Part shown: positions 57,101 to 64,000 of the stretch, one piece after another
Layout: the number at the start of each line of letters is the position of its first letter
Position numbering within the stretch: position 1 is the stretch's first letter
NCBI RefSeq assembly: GCF_013368755.1
Contig: NC_049564.1
Coordinates: 690,001-754,000 of the forward strand
Length of the DNA stretch: 64,000 bases
Direction: 5' to 3'
Source of the DNA: Talaromyces rugulosus
Taxonomy: Eukaryota > Ascomycota > Eurotiomycetes > Eurotiales > Trichocomaceae
The notes under the pieces: model-generated
The model's input: only the letters and a program-made list of their open reading frames with translations
Told to the model about the DNA's origin: nothing
The model's database searches: none
Made by a program: the position numbers and the translations under genes

Positions 57101-59887
57101 CACATAGAGGACATCTATGCGTCATTGAATTCAGTCCTTGACCAACTTCAATATCTTCAACCATCCGGTTCTAGCCTTCCTCTTGCTGCCGCAATTATCG
57201 CAGGACTCTTGCCAATTGCCAATCAATATGTCAATATATGCGAGGACTTGGTCCATCGCTACCTATCGATTCACCGGGAGGTCTGTAAGATGGCGTATAT
57301 TTTCTCCAAATCCTTTACGCAGATCGCAAAAGAAGGATTTTGCAGTCCGCATGAAGCATCCACTGACCAAAGTGGAGCTGGGAAAGTCGAAAGTGGCACT
57401 GGTCTTGGCGATGGCGAAGGTGCTGAGGATATCAGTAAAGACATCCAAGATGATGAAGATCTATCTGACCTTGCACAAGAGCAAAATGCCGAGAAACCCT
57501 CAAAAGAAGATATGGAGCAATCCGAAGATGCTGTAAACATGGATCAAGAGGACCTAGAAGGTGATTATGACGACAATAAAGACAAGGAAGATGCAGATGA
57601 AAGCGGGTCAGATGAGGATGAACCAGATCATGATGAAATTGACGAGGAGGTTGGCAGCGTTAGCGATCTGGATCCAAATGCTGTTGATGAGAAAATGTGG
57701 GATGGTGATCATGATGAACAACAGAAAGAGACGGAGAATGAAGAAGGCAAAGGAGTATCAGAGGCCGACGATCAGGCTGCGTCAAATGAGAAAAAGAAAA
57801 ACGAAGAGCAAAAAGAAGGTGATGAGCAAGGCAGTGAAGGGGAAGAGGAGGAGGAAGAGGAAGCGCCTGAAAACGAAGGAGAAGCAGTCGGCAAAGAGGA
57901 GTTGGATGTCACAGACCCTCATGCCAAAGAAGAGCAAGCTCTTGATCTTCCGGAAGAAATGCAGCTTGACGGTGATGAGAATGAAGGTGCATCTGATAAG
58001 GACGATGATGATGGTATGGACGAATTTTCTGATTTTGAGCCCGACACGACCGAGGACAAACAAGAACAGGCTGCAGAAGAAATGATAGAAGACGAAGCCA
58101 CTCCGAAGCCGGAAGATATCGATATGGATGAAAATGACGGGGAGCCCGAAGAAGGGGAAGATAATATGGAGGCCGATAAGGCTGGTGAAGAAGAAACAAT
58201 CGAAGAACCTGAACAAGAAGATGCCATGCACTCTCAACTGGATGATACAACTGCAGCTGATGAGGATGTGGCGGAGAGCGAAGCGGTTTCTGGTGGTGTT
58301 GGCTTGGATAACGACAACAAAGATGAGAAAGGGACGTCAGGGAACGCACAGCAAGAGGGGGGTTCCGAGGAAGCAGGCTCAGAAGAGCTTCCCAATGGTG
58401 CAGCAGAGGGGGAAGACAGGAAGAAAGCCGAAGACAGCTCCGGGGGTACTGGTGATGACACGCAAGATGACCCTCAAGCTCAAGCCTTCAAGAAACTAGG
58501 TGATGTCCTAGAGCAATGGCATCGCCGTCAGAAGGAAATAATGAACTCTTCGGAAGACAAGGAGTCCGAAGCCCTTCCTCCGGACACGGACATGACGGAC
58601 GCCGATTTCGAGCATCTAGCAGACGATGACGATGTCGCTGATACACAAGCGCTGGGTCAAGCTAGTGAAGAGCAAGCAAAGGCATTGGATGATAAAAAGG
58701 GCGTGGAAACAGAGCCACCTACTTCTACCGACGACATCCTTCCGGACGCCACTGATAACAACAAGGATATCAAAGACGACGAGGAAAATCTTGACGAAGC
58801 AGCAATGGATCTTAATGCTGCAGATCAATCTACTGCGGCCGGTTCCAGTACAGCTAGAAATACCACCTTCGTTGGAGAACCGTCCAATGATCAAGATGGC
58901 GAGCCACCAATGGCCGAAGAGCTCGACGAGGTCGATAATCATCTTGCCGCCATCCATCTGTCTTCTGTCCTAGACCCTAAAACATCGTCTGACGAAGCTC
59001 GTCAAATGTGGTCCCACTACGAAGCTATCACCAATGATTTATCTCTCTCACTTACTGAACAGCTCCGCCTGATTCTCGCTCCGACGCTTGCTACCAAACT
59101 TCGCGGTGACTTCCGTACTGGCAAACGTCTTAACATCAAGAAGATAATTCCCTACATTGCTTCTCAATACAAGCGCGACAAAATTTGGATGCGTCGATCC
59201 ATCCCTAGCAAACGGAATTATCAGATTATGCTTGCTGTTGATGACAGCAAATCCATGCTTGAAAGCGGCAGTGGCCAACTTGCCTTTGAAACACTCACCC
59301 TTGTGGCTCGCAGTTTGAACATGCTCGAAGTCGGTGACCTGTGTATAGTTGGGTTTGGAGATGAAGAGCACGTTCGCGTGGCGCATGAGTTTGGCAAGCC
59401 ATTCTCTTCCGAAGCCGGAATGCAGGTCTTCCAGCAGTTCAGCTATCAGCAAACAGGCACAAACGTGCGCAAACTCGTTGCTGACTCCATCGCCCTTTTC
59501 CGTGATGCCCGAACAAAGCGATCCGGCGGTGGGTCGGGCAACTCAGCTGATTTGTGGCAACTAGAGCTCATCATTTCAGATGGTATCTGTGAAGATCACG
59601 AGACTATTCGACGTCTTGTCCGCCAGGCGCAGGAGGAGCGTATCATGATCGTGTTTATCATTCTTGATGCGGCCAAGGGGAGCTCCATTCTAGACTTGAC
59701 GCAGGCAAGTTTCGAGCCTGATGATTCTGCAACGGGCACGGGAGAAATGAAACTCAAGATGAAGAAGTACCTCGAGGGGTTCCCATTTGCATACTATCTT
59801 GTTGTCAGGGATGTACGTGAACTGCCAGCAGTTTTGGCAATGGCTTTGAAGCAATGGTTTGCCGAGGTGGTCGATACGTCTTCATAG
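45191..59887 (+). CDS. mdn1: Midasin, ribosome-assembly AAA ATPase
   Basis: Midasin (Rea1/Mdn1) is a dynein-like ATPase that pulls Rsa4 and Ytm1 off pre-60S particles in nucleolus and nucleus. One unbroken exon of 14.7 kb encodes 4898 aa, the usual family size. I chose ATG 45191 (MDRIPVFELELS); the preceding GTG is not a start. Six AAA modules have P-loops GLPNAGKTS (about residue 299), GETGIGKTA (635), GPTSSGKTSM (1070), GETGCGKTQ (1359), GSPGVGKTTL (1744) and GLSGCGKTA (2050), most with a following Walker B such as VLLDEINLATPD, IVLDELNLAPSD and VLLDEMNLASQS; the AAA6 B motif is weaker (VVLDNANLCNAS). A long helical linker (about 2300-4050) leads to an Asp/Glu-rich tail (about 4057-4600). 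The C-terminal MIDAS/VWA domain has AVDDSKSMLESG (about 4680) and SDGICEDHETI. No break seen. Confidence 0.98.
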   Translation: MDRIPVFELELSDTEIVRQLPSELAQRIRNASGAQYLDALALAALQPGTTERIFASHEPLLVDLTSRWLDLDRPSYFFQVISAFSRILPFAPYLRSFASNYVTAQASLLAISKEPNLLSLDDAPLRDALLAVFRLLSFDLEAFSGILIPTHFQPLFQHSDKCVRYLAVRSFCSYMRAADAATQKMIEIHIGSQPCHGQWEGTVIDYRLLGLWEERRWQTLDTRFREGRNARPLDMGLDLVEKFETNIAPRTANIGGVLVPKVRWDRPVAESALVKTPTVLTNLRNIATSLLDNKPLLLLGLPNAGKTSLVNDIARVMGQGSSMVTLHLNEQTDAKSLLGMYATSSMTGAFAWQPGVLTKAAKEGRWVLIEDLDRAPSEVIGLMLPIIERGELIIPSRKERIKCSDGFRLIATMKTSLNNKGEEVAPSHGLLGVRLWQRIQVQSLPLTEIRQVIANKFPLLSSRVGTLMNIYDNLCSAFHSNLAVRSSQGRTPGLRDLIKLCRRLSRRLDNMGVKTGNEGTPESFQDEMFLDAMDVFIRFLPDRDLGYRLADHIAQCLQLSPQRAHFCLQDRSPPYADRDANFSVGRETCTKMKVTKATKSKYLKSSSRFAPTRAALKTMEQIAGSIQLAEPVLLVGETGIGKTAVIQQLANLMCQKLTVVNLSQQSESTDLLGGFRPVNLRSMAVPILDEFNDLFEQTFSAKKNQKFLASVTKSLTARNWPRLVNLWHEAVRMAESVFRSPKDSGQPEEQPSKKRKLDSPKYVALKEKWDIFNVQLADFEAQATRGDSKFAFAFVQGKIVRALRNGEWVLLDEINLATPDILENIASLLHHGNEGLPSVLLSEAGDVERVYGHPNFRIFGAMNPATDAGKRDLAPGLRSRFTEIYVHSPDVDLDDLLGLIQTYLGDLTQSDLRLASDVANLYLDTKRLSLDNKLTDGAGQKPHFSIRTLVRTLVYIVDHVQIYGIRRAAYEGFCMSFLTLLSQESEKLVIPLIEKHIFGSPKHAKSLLGQTPRPPSDGNEYVQFKHYWMRKGPFTAEKQPHYIITPFIEKNLKNLLRASSTRRFPILLQGPTSSGKTSMVEYLAKVSGNKFVRINNHEHTDLQEYLGSYVSTDDGSLRYQEGVLVEALRNGYWIVLDELNLAPSDVLEALNRLLDDNRELFLPETQEVIHPHPNFMLFATQNPAGLYGGRKVLSRAFRNRFLELHFDDIPEDELEFILKERTQIAPSFCARIVTVYKKLSVLRQSSRLFEQKNSFATLRDLFRWALRQADDRETLAINGFMLLAERVRNSQERAAVKKVIEEVMKVKIDEDSIYSSSELIRLSQGQEKLSKGVVWTKAMRRVFVLVSQALQNNEPVLLVGETGCGKTQICQAISDIHAKDLLIVNAHVNLETGDLIGAQRPLRNRSSLEQQLHDDLQRVFSMNENSVSSQELNGLEGLKAQFAKLTPQQLEAIDTELLQRIKTNFTRSQALFEWSDGSLVTAMKSGQYFLLDEVSLADDSVLERLNSVLEPHRSLLLAEKGPIDSLVVAQNGYQFLSTMNPGGDYGKRELSAALRNRMTEIWVPQLSEEEDILPILKSKLQFVEEVQTKAMLGFAKWFKQVFQGATSSSVSIRDLLAWVEFINKCSPSNPNFAIIQGAAMVYIDTLGANPSALLSISLDSLAENRKLCLEKLSSLFAVDAAEIYGEAATVSVQNGHLCVGAFELPMSADSSPDPQFVMDAPTTIANSVRIARGLQSSKPILLEGSPGVGKTTLIESLARALGKPFTRINLSDQTDLTDLFGSDVPVEGGDVGQFAWRDAPFLRAMQRGHWVLLDEMNLASQSVLEGLNSCLDHRQQVYVAELDQTFKRHPEFVLFAAQNPHHQGGGRKGLPASFVNRFTVVYADSFTDTDLKRICSRLFPQTSPEEIEQIVDFMSRLNTAIIRDRRIGNIGGPWELNLRDITRWLQLAANEDIQIPSGYFLENIICQRFRTEEDRQIISEVFKQSFGNSLPVKSYYHNMALDHLQVGLGVMKRDTVKQSIVDSSIKVLPRDLQVLESLIFCVQRAWPSILVGLSGCGKTATLRKLAAIQGAELVELALSPDTDTMDLIGGFEQIDYRRQIQALAKDFATFLHHEVISALASGFGLEPALPLLEMFSICGQSDVTLDKLFAGINALQPHFDSPQFENFVRRCNVLIQTSKNANKVGFEWTEGALTEAIQYGYWVVLDNANLCNASVLDRLNSLMEPNGCLVLNEQRTEDGSARVVKPHANFRLFLTMDPRNGELSRAMRNRSVEISFLQHSDAIELENVPSYTLESALYRLRNLWGNKKQISSTPIDDRYLGVRLDHIRTAELAAFQDSIRQFLSLPSVYAESNAFVDVIDQYAAVAQEGLQSKLLGNSSFQFGEPSFELIHPLVDEPHLTWHPTFISQMVLVAKLQDIERDLHSLQKHLITANEKSQHLKPSQMTRLERSFASSRISSLMKDSTQPVSPFLVDCVRSLHEFIQNLTSDVELSTSGVSALVDMTRFCWDIYTATQARELDEGEFQIYLQTGQRILSLFSDQVPALYTLSTSFDQFFARFKSKWTLTTGLSMRRIWDTWRPVTCSNPEQLSWLLDVEASIKEFSTVALQTSLSLSQLGMMRKSLIDAQNSMLLHNTDGKPLVQGLKQEVQKLTSATELYSSFQAPHFSNVFETICEYHDLPTIWNKTQISSHTHLNEILPLLAGRSTQGARISTGDLTIPTILHKLALYNGREGTSNAVSPWSKNFSTDLLKHLKQVGNVSLGRLEFLQHEQRALIEAVSLSSSEIALAQETIISKTFARVLLELLWLHQDLLEGSALQIVVNVLVAIEQTGNSEEPVPSLEPAHNLPSNHYFRQFIGEISNCIQALHSAGKDSGNGLYTLGFLSTQLAVICLRLFVPDKPYDPSLGLVIERRRHAEQVSQLESQDQALMVFETQFSGRHTNLRRRLIEEELQKLGSAPPASPVTRPSKSQLLELQGEFSNLFNSVLSRNPEKYGLAEFQQYGRLLTDNIRQICTRLHSNFRPYDDITVLVTRFLQLLDLGASLCSSGSNLVKSVDTPIKRITEVTPLLGENGALLKDSQIEHQDALKAPLDIRLQQLSSLVLRHNVDRSTLTSSYRLYELQDILQSIHTVWKTQLTEEQKETAEKNQMYRYKGSFEDSEEVDESELRELFPTFEDNTEEESKRSRLDPQAIAIELTQLHAAIFQGGDTQTRMRKLIIHSTCLLGSLDPEKSPSSNPKSHLPGILLALTDDMKIYGQVSSRHYNFYTDANIIEAKRLVSLVLSIRTRFLQLQASWPEHAAIHDVLTCCQEILLFKHKEPLAKYITKLEKLHGFVHEWQLVASKEFSAASLYDDITALTISWRRLELSTWAKLLDIEYEKCEQAVSSWWFVAYEVLIAVPLQMAEDREDLKGYTKETLATLEGFFKTTTIGQYSARLRLVEIFRSLLVLFMQQYPVLKCVIAGLENFMEHYRVFQPAISKSLEEGRSTLEKNVKEQIQLASWKDTNITALRESARRSHYKLFKYVRKYRELLSRTTDSLLQQGMPELQDQTQNSTPVKQEFEVFSGTSLSEALAICQTQNSMWIERAPRFKDPSATASNMLRVYNTSLPELDVSTQLSSFVTDVVDSIKAFKAETPGTLTEDNKDNVQHLKAQKRRFYAETLRQLHFMGVRRNVSTVFIEEQLTTVQVLATTPSLGYNNGPNSSIAKSADSYFQRLLDLLPRVRLSSREHNEDLNPAEVTRSAGSTEGFLVMIRKQRDSLGPAIARLPNLQSTCDKMRTLWDHGHQQLQQDDSSRNTARDGVFKRVSWLIPLLGIGAEIVEIHANCSGSSSVANVLQGWKDTLGRFKTEIEQIPDFPLNISSQVTHATEQQVLDSLLQFNSELLELINQRPDLTFVLEQIVSWLKFSFPNTNTENSRNIALEDLNEHYLSVVDKILVGLQGLKSSLSSLPPNIDEKDWLSQTDSALSKALRELHIEDIYASLNSVLDQLQYLQPSGSSLPLAAAIIAGLLPIANQYVNICEDLVHRYLSIHREVCKMAYIFSKSFTQIAKEGFCSPHEASTDQSGAGKVESGTGLGDGEGAEDISKDIQDDEDLSDLAQEQNAEKPSKEDMEQSEDAVNMDQEDLEGDYDDNKDKEDADESGSDEDEPDHDEIDEEVGSVSDLDPNAVDEKMWDGDHDEQQKETENEEGKGVSEADDQAASNEKKKNEEQKEGDEQGSEGEEEEEEEAPENEGEAVGKEELDVTDPHAKEEQALDLPEEMQLDGDENEGASDKDDDDGMDEFSDFEPDTTEDKQEQAAEEMIEDEATPKPEDIDMDENDGEPEEGEDNMEADKAGEEETIEEPEQEDAMHSQLDDTTAADEDVAESEAVSGGVGLDNDNKDEKGTSGNAQQEGGSEEAGSEELPNGAAEGEDRKKAEDSSGGTGDDTQDDPQAQAFKKLGDVLEQWHRRQKEIMNSSEDKESEALPPDTDMTDADFEHLADDDDVADTQALGQASEEQAKALDDKKGVETEPPTSTDDILPDATDNNKDIKDDEENLDEAAMDLNAADQSTAAGSSTARNTTFVGEPSNDQDGEPPMAEELDEVDNHLAAIHLSSVLDPKTSSDEARQMWSHYEAITNDLSLSLTEQLRLILAPTLATKLRGDFRTGKRLNIKKIIPYIASQYKRDKIWMRRSIPSKRNYQIMLAVDDSKSMLESGSGQLAFETLTLVARSLNMLEVGDLCIVGFGDEEHVRVAHEFGKPFSSEAGMQVFQQFSYQQTGTNVRKLVADSIALFRDARTKRSGGGSGNSADLWQLELIISDGICEDHETIRRLVRQAQEERIMIVFIILDAAKGSSILDLTQASFEPDDSATGTGEMKLKMKKYLEGFPFAYYLVVRDVRELPAVLAMALKQWFAEVVDTSS

Positions 59888-60173
59888 AGGCGTTTTCGTG
59901 AAAATATTGGATAAAATTGCATTTATTGGCGCTACAGTGGGTTTTGATATGGGTTTACGATCAATGTATATACAAATGTGTAGTTAGAATTATATACAAG
60001 ATATACTTGCACAGTTTCAGATGGCTCCTTAACGTGGTGTACAGCAGTGTAATGAATAATTTATTGTTACAAAAAGAGTCTTACTGAGGTACTAATCATA
60101 CGCAACAAATATCAATAAATTCGGGTATATATACACATTACTTTAGCACCGTATTTTGGTAGCTAATATTAGA

Positions 60174-61433
60174 TCACCAGCCGTATCTCGATCCAGCCTC
60201 CTTTTTATTTCTCCTCCCAGAAGCAAAACTATCTTCAAGCGCATCCTTCTGTGAACTCGCTGCTTGTACAAGCTGGCGAAGGGAGTGCTTTCCAGGCGCA
60301 ATCGCGCGAACTGGGTTGTGTTGTTGTGCAGCCAGTTCTTCCTCGGTTGTCTTGGAGAGGATTTCTTGATTAGCCGCATACTCGGTATCGGTGTTGAAGT
60401 TGACGATACGGGAATTGGCCATGGATACGCCGGGGTTTCGGCCCATGAGCTGGCGGCGCTGAGCGCGAGACAGATTGAGGTCGTCTGCGATTGCGTCGAG
60501 GCTAGAGTTTTGTTGGGTAGAGGGTGCTGGATAGGAGCTAGCTTGCTGGTCATGGTATGCCAAAGAGGCTGAATCCTCTTGCAATGTCGAAGCATCGTCG
60601 TGCCCTGGTGGGTTGTACAGGATTGATTCATAACCAGTCGTCGGCTCGCTTGATGTGTCTTTGTCTTCACTGGAGAAGGAGAACAAGCTGACTTTAGGTT
60701 TTGGCGGTTGCACTGGGGTAGGTGTTCCAGAGACGGCTGGTTCAGAGACATTTTTCTCAGAAGCTGAATCCTTCAATGTTGTTGTATCTGTAGGTTTCGG
60801 TACACCTGCGTTCTTAGCAGCCGCTTTCGCCGCTACGAATGCTGCCGATTTCTTTTTGGGGCCGTTGCGGGCGACAGAAAGCGGCTTGAAAGCCATGGCA
60901 TTGCCTTGCTTTTTGTAGTTCGCCTCCTTGAGCAAGCTGCCTTCTCCCTTTGAGTCACCAGACAGACTTCCGGGTTTAGGTATATCGTTGCCGTTATCCG
61001 CGACCTCATTAAGAGCTTGTTCCTGGCGAAGCTCTGCATCTGCCAGACGGTCGAATCCCGGTGCAGCGCCTGTTTTTAAACTGAAGGCCTTTCGAGAAGT
61101 ACCTGTAGTAGTCGCGGGTTGATTCGCGCGCTTTGGCGCTGGTAAAATGGAATTGAATCCAGAAAACAAGCCGCCACCGCCGGCACCAGTCTTGGGCTTC
61201 TTTCGTGCTGGGCCATCTTCGTCATCTCCAGTATCGCCTTGAGTCTCTGGTTTGATTTCAGGAAGCGCGACTCGAATCTTGCGCGGGTTTGCTCGGTCGA
61301 CGAGTGACGAGAATTTCTGGGAGGGTTTTGTCTCGGTCGCTGCGGGCTCTTTGCTCACAGGCGCCGGTGGAATCTGGGGTTGTTCATCTTCGGCATCAGA
61401 GCCTTCGGAGTCGGAGTATTGGACGAGAGCCAT
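60174..61433 (-). CDS. PRCC-domain nuclear protein
   Basis: The animal PRCC protein is a spliceosome-associated nuclear protein; fungal members share its C-terminal domain. Single exon, 419 aa, from ATG 61433 (MALVQYSDSEGSDAEDEQP, the typical acidic start of the family) to TGA at 60174. A longer frame upstream is ignored because it lacks the conserved start. The N-terminal half is Pro/Ser/Lys-rich with a basic nuclear motif (PARKKPKTGAG) and repeated LFSGFNSILPAPKR-like segments of the PRCC type. The C-terminal domain holds AIADDLNLSRAQRRQLMGR, then IVNFNTDTEYAANQEIL and PGKHSLRQLVQAASSQKDAL, ending GRRNKKEAGSRYGW. This C-terminal block is the family hallmark. It is divergent from the NFKBIL1-like gene. 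Confidence 0.85.
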   Translation of the reverse strand: MALVQYSDSEGSDAEDEQPQIPPAPVSKEPAATETKPSQKFSSLVDRANPRKIRVALPEIKPETQGDTGDDEDGPARKKPKTGAGGGGLFSGFNSILPAPKRANQPATTTGTSRKAFSLKTGAAPGFDRLADAELRQEQALNEVADNGNDIPKPGSLSGDSKGEGSLLKEANYKKQGNAMAFKPLSVARNGPKKKSAAFVAAKAAAKNAGVPKPTDTTTLKDSASEKNVSEPAVSGTPTPVQPPKPKVSLFSFSSEDKDTSSEPTTGYESILYNPPGHDDASTLQEDSASLAYHDQQASSYPAPSTQQNSSLDAIADDLNLSRAQRRQLMGRNPGVSMANSRIVNFNTDTEYAANQEILSKTTEEELAAQQHNPVRAIAPGKHSLRQLVQAASSQKDALEDSFASGRRNKKEAGSRYGW

Positions 61434-61754
61434 GTTGGAGAGGCCGTTTAGCTTGTCCGTGTCACTTTGTTGTCGAGGTTGATAATATTTGATGCGTGAT
61501 CGACGACGCCCGCCACAGCCCGCCGAGAGCACGGACCATGCGGAGGTGTTTCTCGCCGCATCACTTTCTCTTTGCTCTTGCCTTGTTCATCTCACACTGA
61601 CTTCATGCTATGAGGTCTCGATAAAGAGAATGAGATAACACACTTTCATTCTATGAATAGACAATGTACCTCGAATCGACCATTCAGTCTACATGATGTC
61701 ATGATCCTCCAGTTTATGCTCTGCTTCAAGTCTTGACAGCGCCTAGCCGCAGCC
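61434..61754. promoter_or_regulatory. Shared divergent promoter, PRCC / NFKBIL1-like
   Basis: 321 nt between two divergent start codons, both of proteins with probable nuclear roles. No clear core element and no extra gene. Confidence 0.5.
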
Positions 61755-62792
61755 ATGGAAGAAGCAACACCAGAGATCCCCTCTGAAGAGAACCCAAGGG
61801 GAGAAGATGACGTCCCCAGTGAGGGCACAAACACTCACTCTCGCTCTTCCAAGTTCCGGTTCAAATCCTCCAAGCGGCGTGACCATTCACCAGATCATAG
61901 ATCATCACCTCGACGGGAAAATGGAGAAAGCAGCAGCAGACATGAAAGATCCCACCGCCGGCACCATCGCCATCATCACTCTTCCAAACGACGCAGAACA
62001 ACAACAACGCGCGACTCGGCCCCGCCACCCTCACCCGGCTCCAAAGAACAAGAGCGATCTCTATCCCCCGAAACTGCATTTCGCGAGTCCCTCTTCGACG
62101 CCATGGCCGATGACGAGGGCGCCGCGTTTTGGGAATCTGTATACGGTCAACCAATACATACATACGCTGTCCCCAACAATGGCCCTGAAGGGGAACTAGA
62201 GCGCATGACGGAGGACGAATACGCTGCGTATGTGCGCGCGCGAATGTGGGAGCGCTCGCACGAAGGGATCATGGCAGAGCGGGAGCGACAGAGACAAGAA
62301 AAGGCCAAAGCAAAAAGGAATGCTGAATCTTCGCGTCACCGAGATCAAGAGCGTGTCCAGTTCGATCAGGCCATAGAGGAAAGTCTCCGTCGAGGTGAGG
62401 CACGTCGTCGCGCAAAGTCGTGGAAAGCAGCGTGGGAGAAATATACGTCGAGTTGGGAGGAGCTCAATGCAGCAGCAATAGATGAACCCAGCAGTCGTTC
62501 TCCAAACTTCCAGATTCGGAATAATATTCACTGGCCAGTGGCAAGCGGCAAACGGCGAGATATCAGCCGCGACGAGATCAAGCAGTTTTTATGGAATGCA
62601 CCCGGTACTGCGGAATCAAAGCAGGGCGATCTGATGAGCACACTCAAGGCTGAGCGAGTCCGCTGGCATCCCGACAAAATGCTGCATCGTTATGGAAATC
62701 TCGGGCTAAGCCAGGACAAGTCATTGATACAGAGCGTGACGGAGGTATTCCAGATCCTGGATCAGCTATGGACGGAGACAAAGACGTCTTAG
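61755..62792 (+). CDS. NFKBIL1-like protein with C-terminal J-like motif
   Basis: Single exon, 345 aa. The N-terminal third is a low-complexity Arg/Ser/His-rich region (about residues 30-110, RRHHRHHHSSKRRRTTTTRD), like RS-type nuclear domains of splicing proteins. A conserved island follows (FRESLFDAMADDEGAAFWES), then a basic helix typical of long coiled segments (AERERQRQEKAKAKRNAESS) and a Trp-rich stretch (WKAAWEKYTSSWEELN). The C-terminus has IHWPVASGKRRDI and the J-domain-like ERVRWHPDKMLHRYGN, the arrangement seen in fungal homologues of NF-kappa-B inhibitor-like 1, a protein tied to mRNA processing in animals. The HPD tripeptide is present, but a full J domain is not. Start ATG 61755 (MEEATPEIPS) is the first in frame. 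Confidence 0.75.
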   Translation: MEEATPEIPSEENPRGEDDVPSEGTNTHSRSSKFRFKSSKRRDHSPDHRSSPRRENGESSSRHERSHRRHHRHHHSSKRRRTTTTRDSAPPPSPGSKEQERSLSPETAFRESLFDAMADDEGAAFWESVYGQPIHTYAVPNNGPEGELERMTEDEYAAYVRARMWERSHEGIMAERERQRQEKAKAKRNAESSRHRDQERVQFDQAIEESLRRGEARRRAKSWKAAWEKYTSSWEELNAAAIDEPSSRSPNFQIRNNIHWPVASGKRRDISRDEIKQFLWNAPGTAESKQGDLMSTLKAERVRWHPDKMLHRYGNLGLSQDKSLIQSVTEVFQILDQLWTETKTS

Positions 62793-63141
62793 ACATCTTA
62801 GATTTATGTTTTATGTGATACCCAATACATTTTTTCTTCTTCTTTCTTCATCTTCAACTTTAATCGTAACCTCGATATATTTAAGTTTACTACTGTATCA
62901 GACAAAATAAGCTTCACCACCATCACGCCTATGTGGCTTACCACTCATTCTTTTGCTAAAATCAAACGTCAATACATACATACAGCATCGAATGCCAATG
63001 AAACGCTGAAGAGCAGCATCGATAAAGAAACAGATAACCGAACAAAAAAACGAAATCACCTCAAAACAGCCGAAGAGAAATCCAGTACATGAGTTTCAGA
63101 CAAAAGCAATGAATTAAATGAAAAGAGAGACAGGTTGCCTT
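62793..63141. other. Convergent spacer
   Basis: 349 nt between two convergent 3' ends. AT-rich, with pyrimidine run TTTTTTCTTCTTCTTTCTTC (about 62830) that fits a 3' end. No gene seen. Confidence 0.5.
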
Positions 63142-64000
63142 CTAGAATCTGGACTGTCTCTTCTGGCTCCTATAAACCGTGTAACCGACATAAGAACCGA
63201 CAATTGCACCCACGAAGAGGAATGATTTGAAAAAGAACCACGTCCAGCTACCAGACTTCTTCTTCTTGGACGCCGAACGTCCACCGCGGCCACTGCCTTT
63301 TGAGCCGCGTCGGACGGGACCGTTGCCGGTGTGGTCATACAAGTTGTGGGTGTTGACCGAGATGATCTCGTGGCTGTCGGTCACTTCGCCGGTTTCACCG
63401 GAGAATCCGAGGTATGCGACGGAGGGGATGTTGAAGTTGGACTCGGGGGAAGTGAGCGAGAAACAGTTGATCCAGGCATTGTCCGACTTGTATTGAAGGT
63501 CGAGGTTAAGTGATTTGTCTTGGAAATAGGTCAACCGTGCCTTTGTCGGCACTGACGCATCGCGGATACCACGAGCCTATAGATTAAAAAGGTCAGCCGT
63601 TGCAATTGTAAGAAATCAATTTCAGTGACTATACCGAGCAGCCTGCCAGTTCATTGGCCTTGCCGTCATGGGCCTTGTCGTATGACGTTTGGCCATCACC
63701 CAACATAGCCATCACATATGGGAATGAGGTACCAGGTCTGTTGTTCTTGTAGGTGTCAAAAAAGATGCCGAGTCCTTCAAAGTTGTCCGTAGAGCCGAAG
63801 ACAGGGCCAGGCGTGGCACGTTGTTTGGTAAGCCAAAGCGCAAATCCGTCTCCATGCAGATGGCCTTCTCCATGGAGCTTAAACTCGACCTCGATCTATC
63901 GTTTGTCAGACTTTGAACACAGTGTCTCGATTTGGGAAAGGAAAAATCATTCACCTCCCAGTTCGTAGCAGTGAGAGGGACGCGCGAGAATATCCAGCCT
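63142..64000 (-). CDS. L-type (VIP36/ERGIC-53-like) lectin, 5' partial
   Basis: L-type lectins are type I membrane receptors that bind high-mannose glycoproteins and carry them between ER and Golgi. Three exon parts are visible: up to 63955 (the gene continues past base 64000), 63895-63635 and 63576-63142; introns start GTGAATG and GTATAG. The carbohydrate-recognition fold is clear: GWIFSRVPLTATNWE, IEVEFKLHGEGHLHGDGFAL, NFEGLGIFFDTYKNN (with the Ca2+/sugar-binding Asp and Asn) and GYLGF-like SVAYLGFSGETGEVTDSHEI. A short basic stalk (ASKKKKSG) leads to one transmembrane helix (WFFFKSFLFVGAIVGSYVGY) and a very short basic cytosolic tail ending KRQSRF. The signal peptide and first part of the lectin domain are outside the window. 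Confidence 0.9.

Noticed and set aside
57561..58349. Several long frames in the midasin acidic region
   Set aside because: Asp/Glu codon repeats give open frames in all phases; they overlap the MDN1 exon.

Overview
The window is chromosomal DNA of a filamentous ascomycete. It shows short (about 50-90 nt) GT..AG introns with CTGAC/CTAAC-like branch sites, fungal-type families (Zn2Cys6 regulator, CTK3, UTP16, yapsin-like protease, fungal GH18 and a starch-active AA13 monooxygenase) and TTAGGG-type telomere repeats. The overall gene set fits Eurotiales (Aspergillus/Penicillium relatives); this is inferred from family content, not from a database search.

Layout. 0-3.3 kb: the 3' part of a PPxY-bearing membrane protein gene and the type B histone acetyltransferase HAT1. 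3.6-21 kb: an accessory, visibly decaying segment. It holds a frameshifted S10 carboxypeptidase, an APH-like kinase with an in-frame stop, a secreted GH18 enzyme, an FAD-linked oxidase, the 5' stump of a zinc alcohol dehydrogenase, a short F-box gene, an AA13+CBM20 starch monooxygenase, a perfect 36-nt palindrome, two diverged copies of a short repeat, an interstitial telomere tract, AT-rich DNA, a small single-helix protein and an ankyrin-repeat protein. 21-45 kb: mostly conserved genes: a ZIP9/ATX2-type transporter, a Cdc4-type F-box/WD40 protein, a Zn2Cys6 factor, a PIC2-type phosphate carrier with a 6-nt exon, an INO80E/F-like coiled-coil protein, RMD1-like, UTP16, a GPI-type aspartyl protease, CTK3, pyrroline-5-carboxylate reductase and a GEF1-type chloride channel. 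45-60 kb: an intronless 14.7 kb gene for the ribosome-assembly ATPase midasin. 60-64 kb: a PRCC-domain protein, an NFKBIL1-like protein and the 3' part of an L-type lectin gene.

How the genes relate. Most are independent eukaryotic transcription units; I see no biosynthetic cluster. UTP16 and MDN1 both serve ribosome assembly, PRCC and possibly NFKBIL1-like serve splicing, and HAT1, CTK3 and the INO80-like protein act on chromatin and transcription. Several conserved genes are divergent pairs with short shared promoters (CTK3/PRO3, CLC/MDN1, PRCC/NFKBIL1-like). The accessory segment looks like a turnover zone between two conserved blocks, perhaps derived from a chromosome end. I did not find a clear new multi-gene system. 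The best leads are the 6-nt exon, the intron flanked by 12-nt direct repeats, the palindrome/repeat family and the telomere tract inside the decaying segment. Exon borders below were placed by eye from splice consensus and reading-frame continuity.
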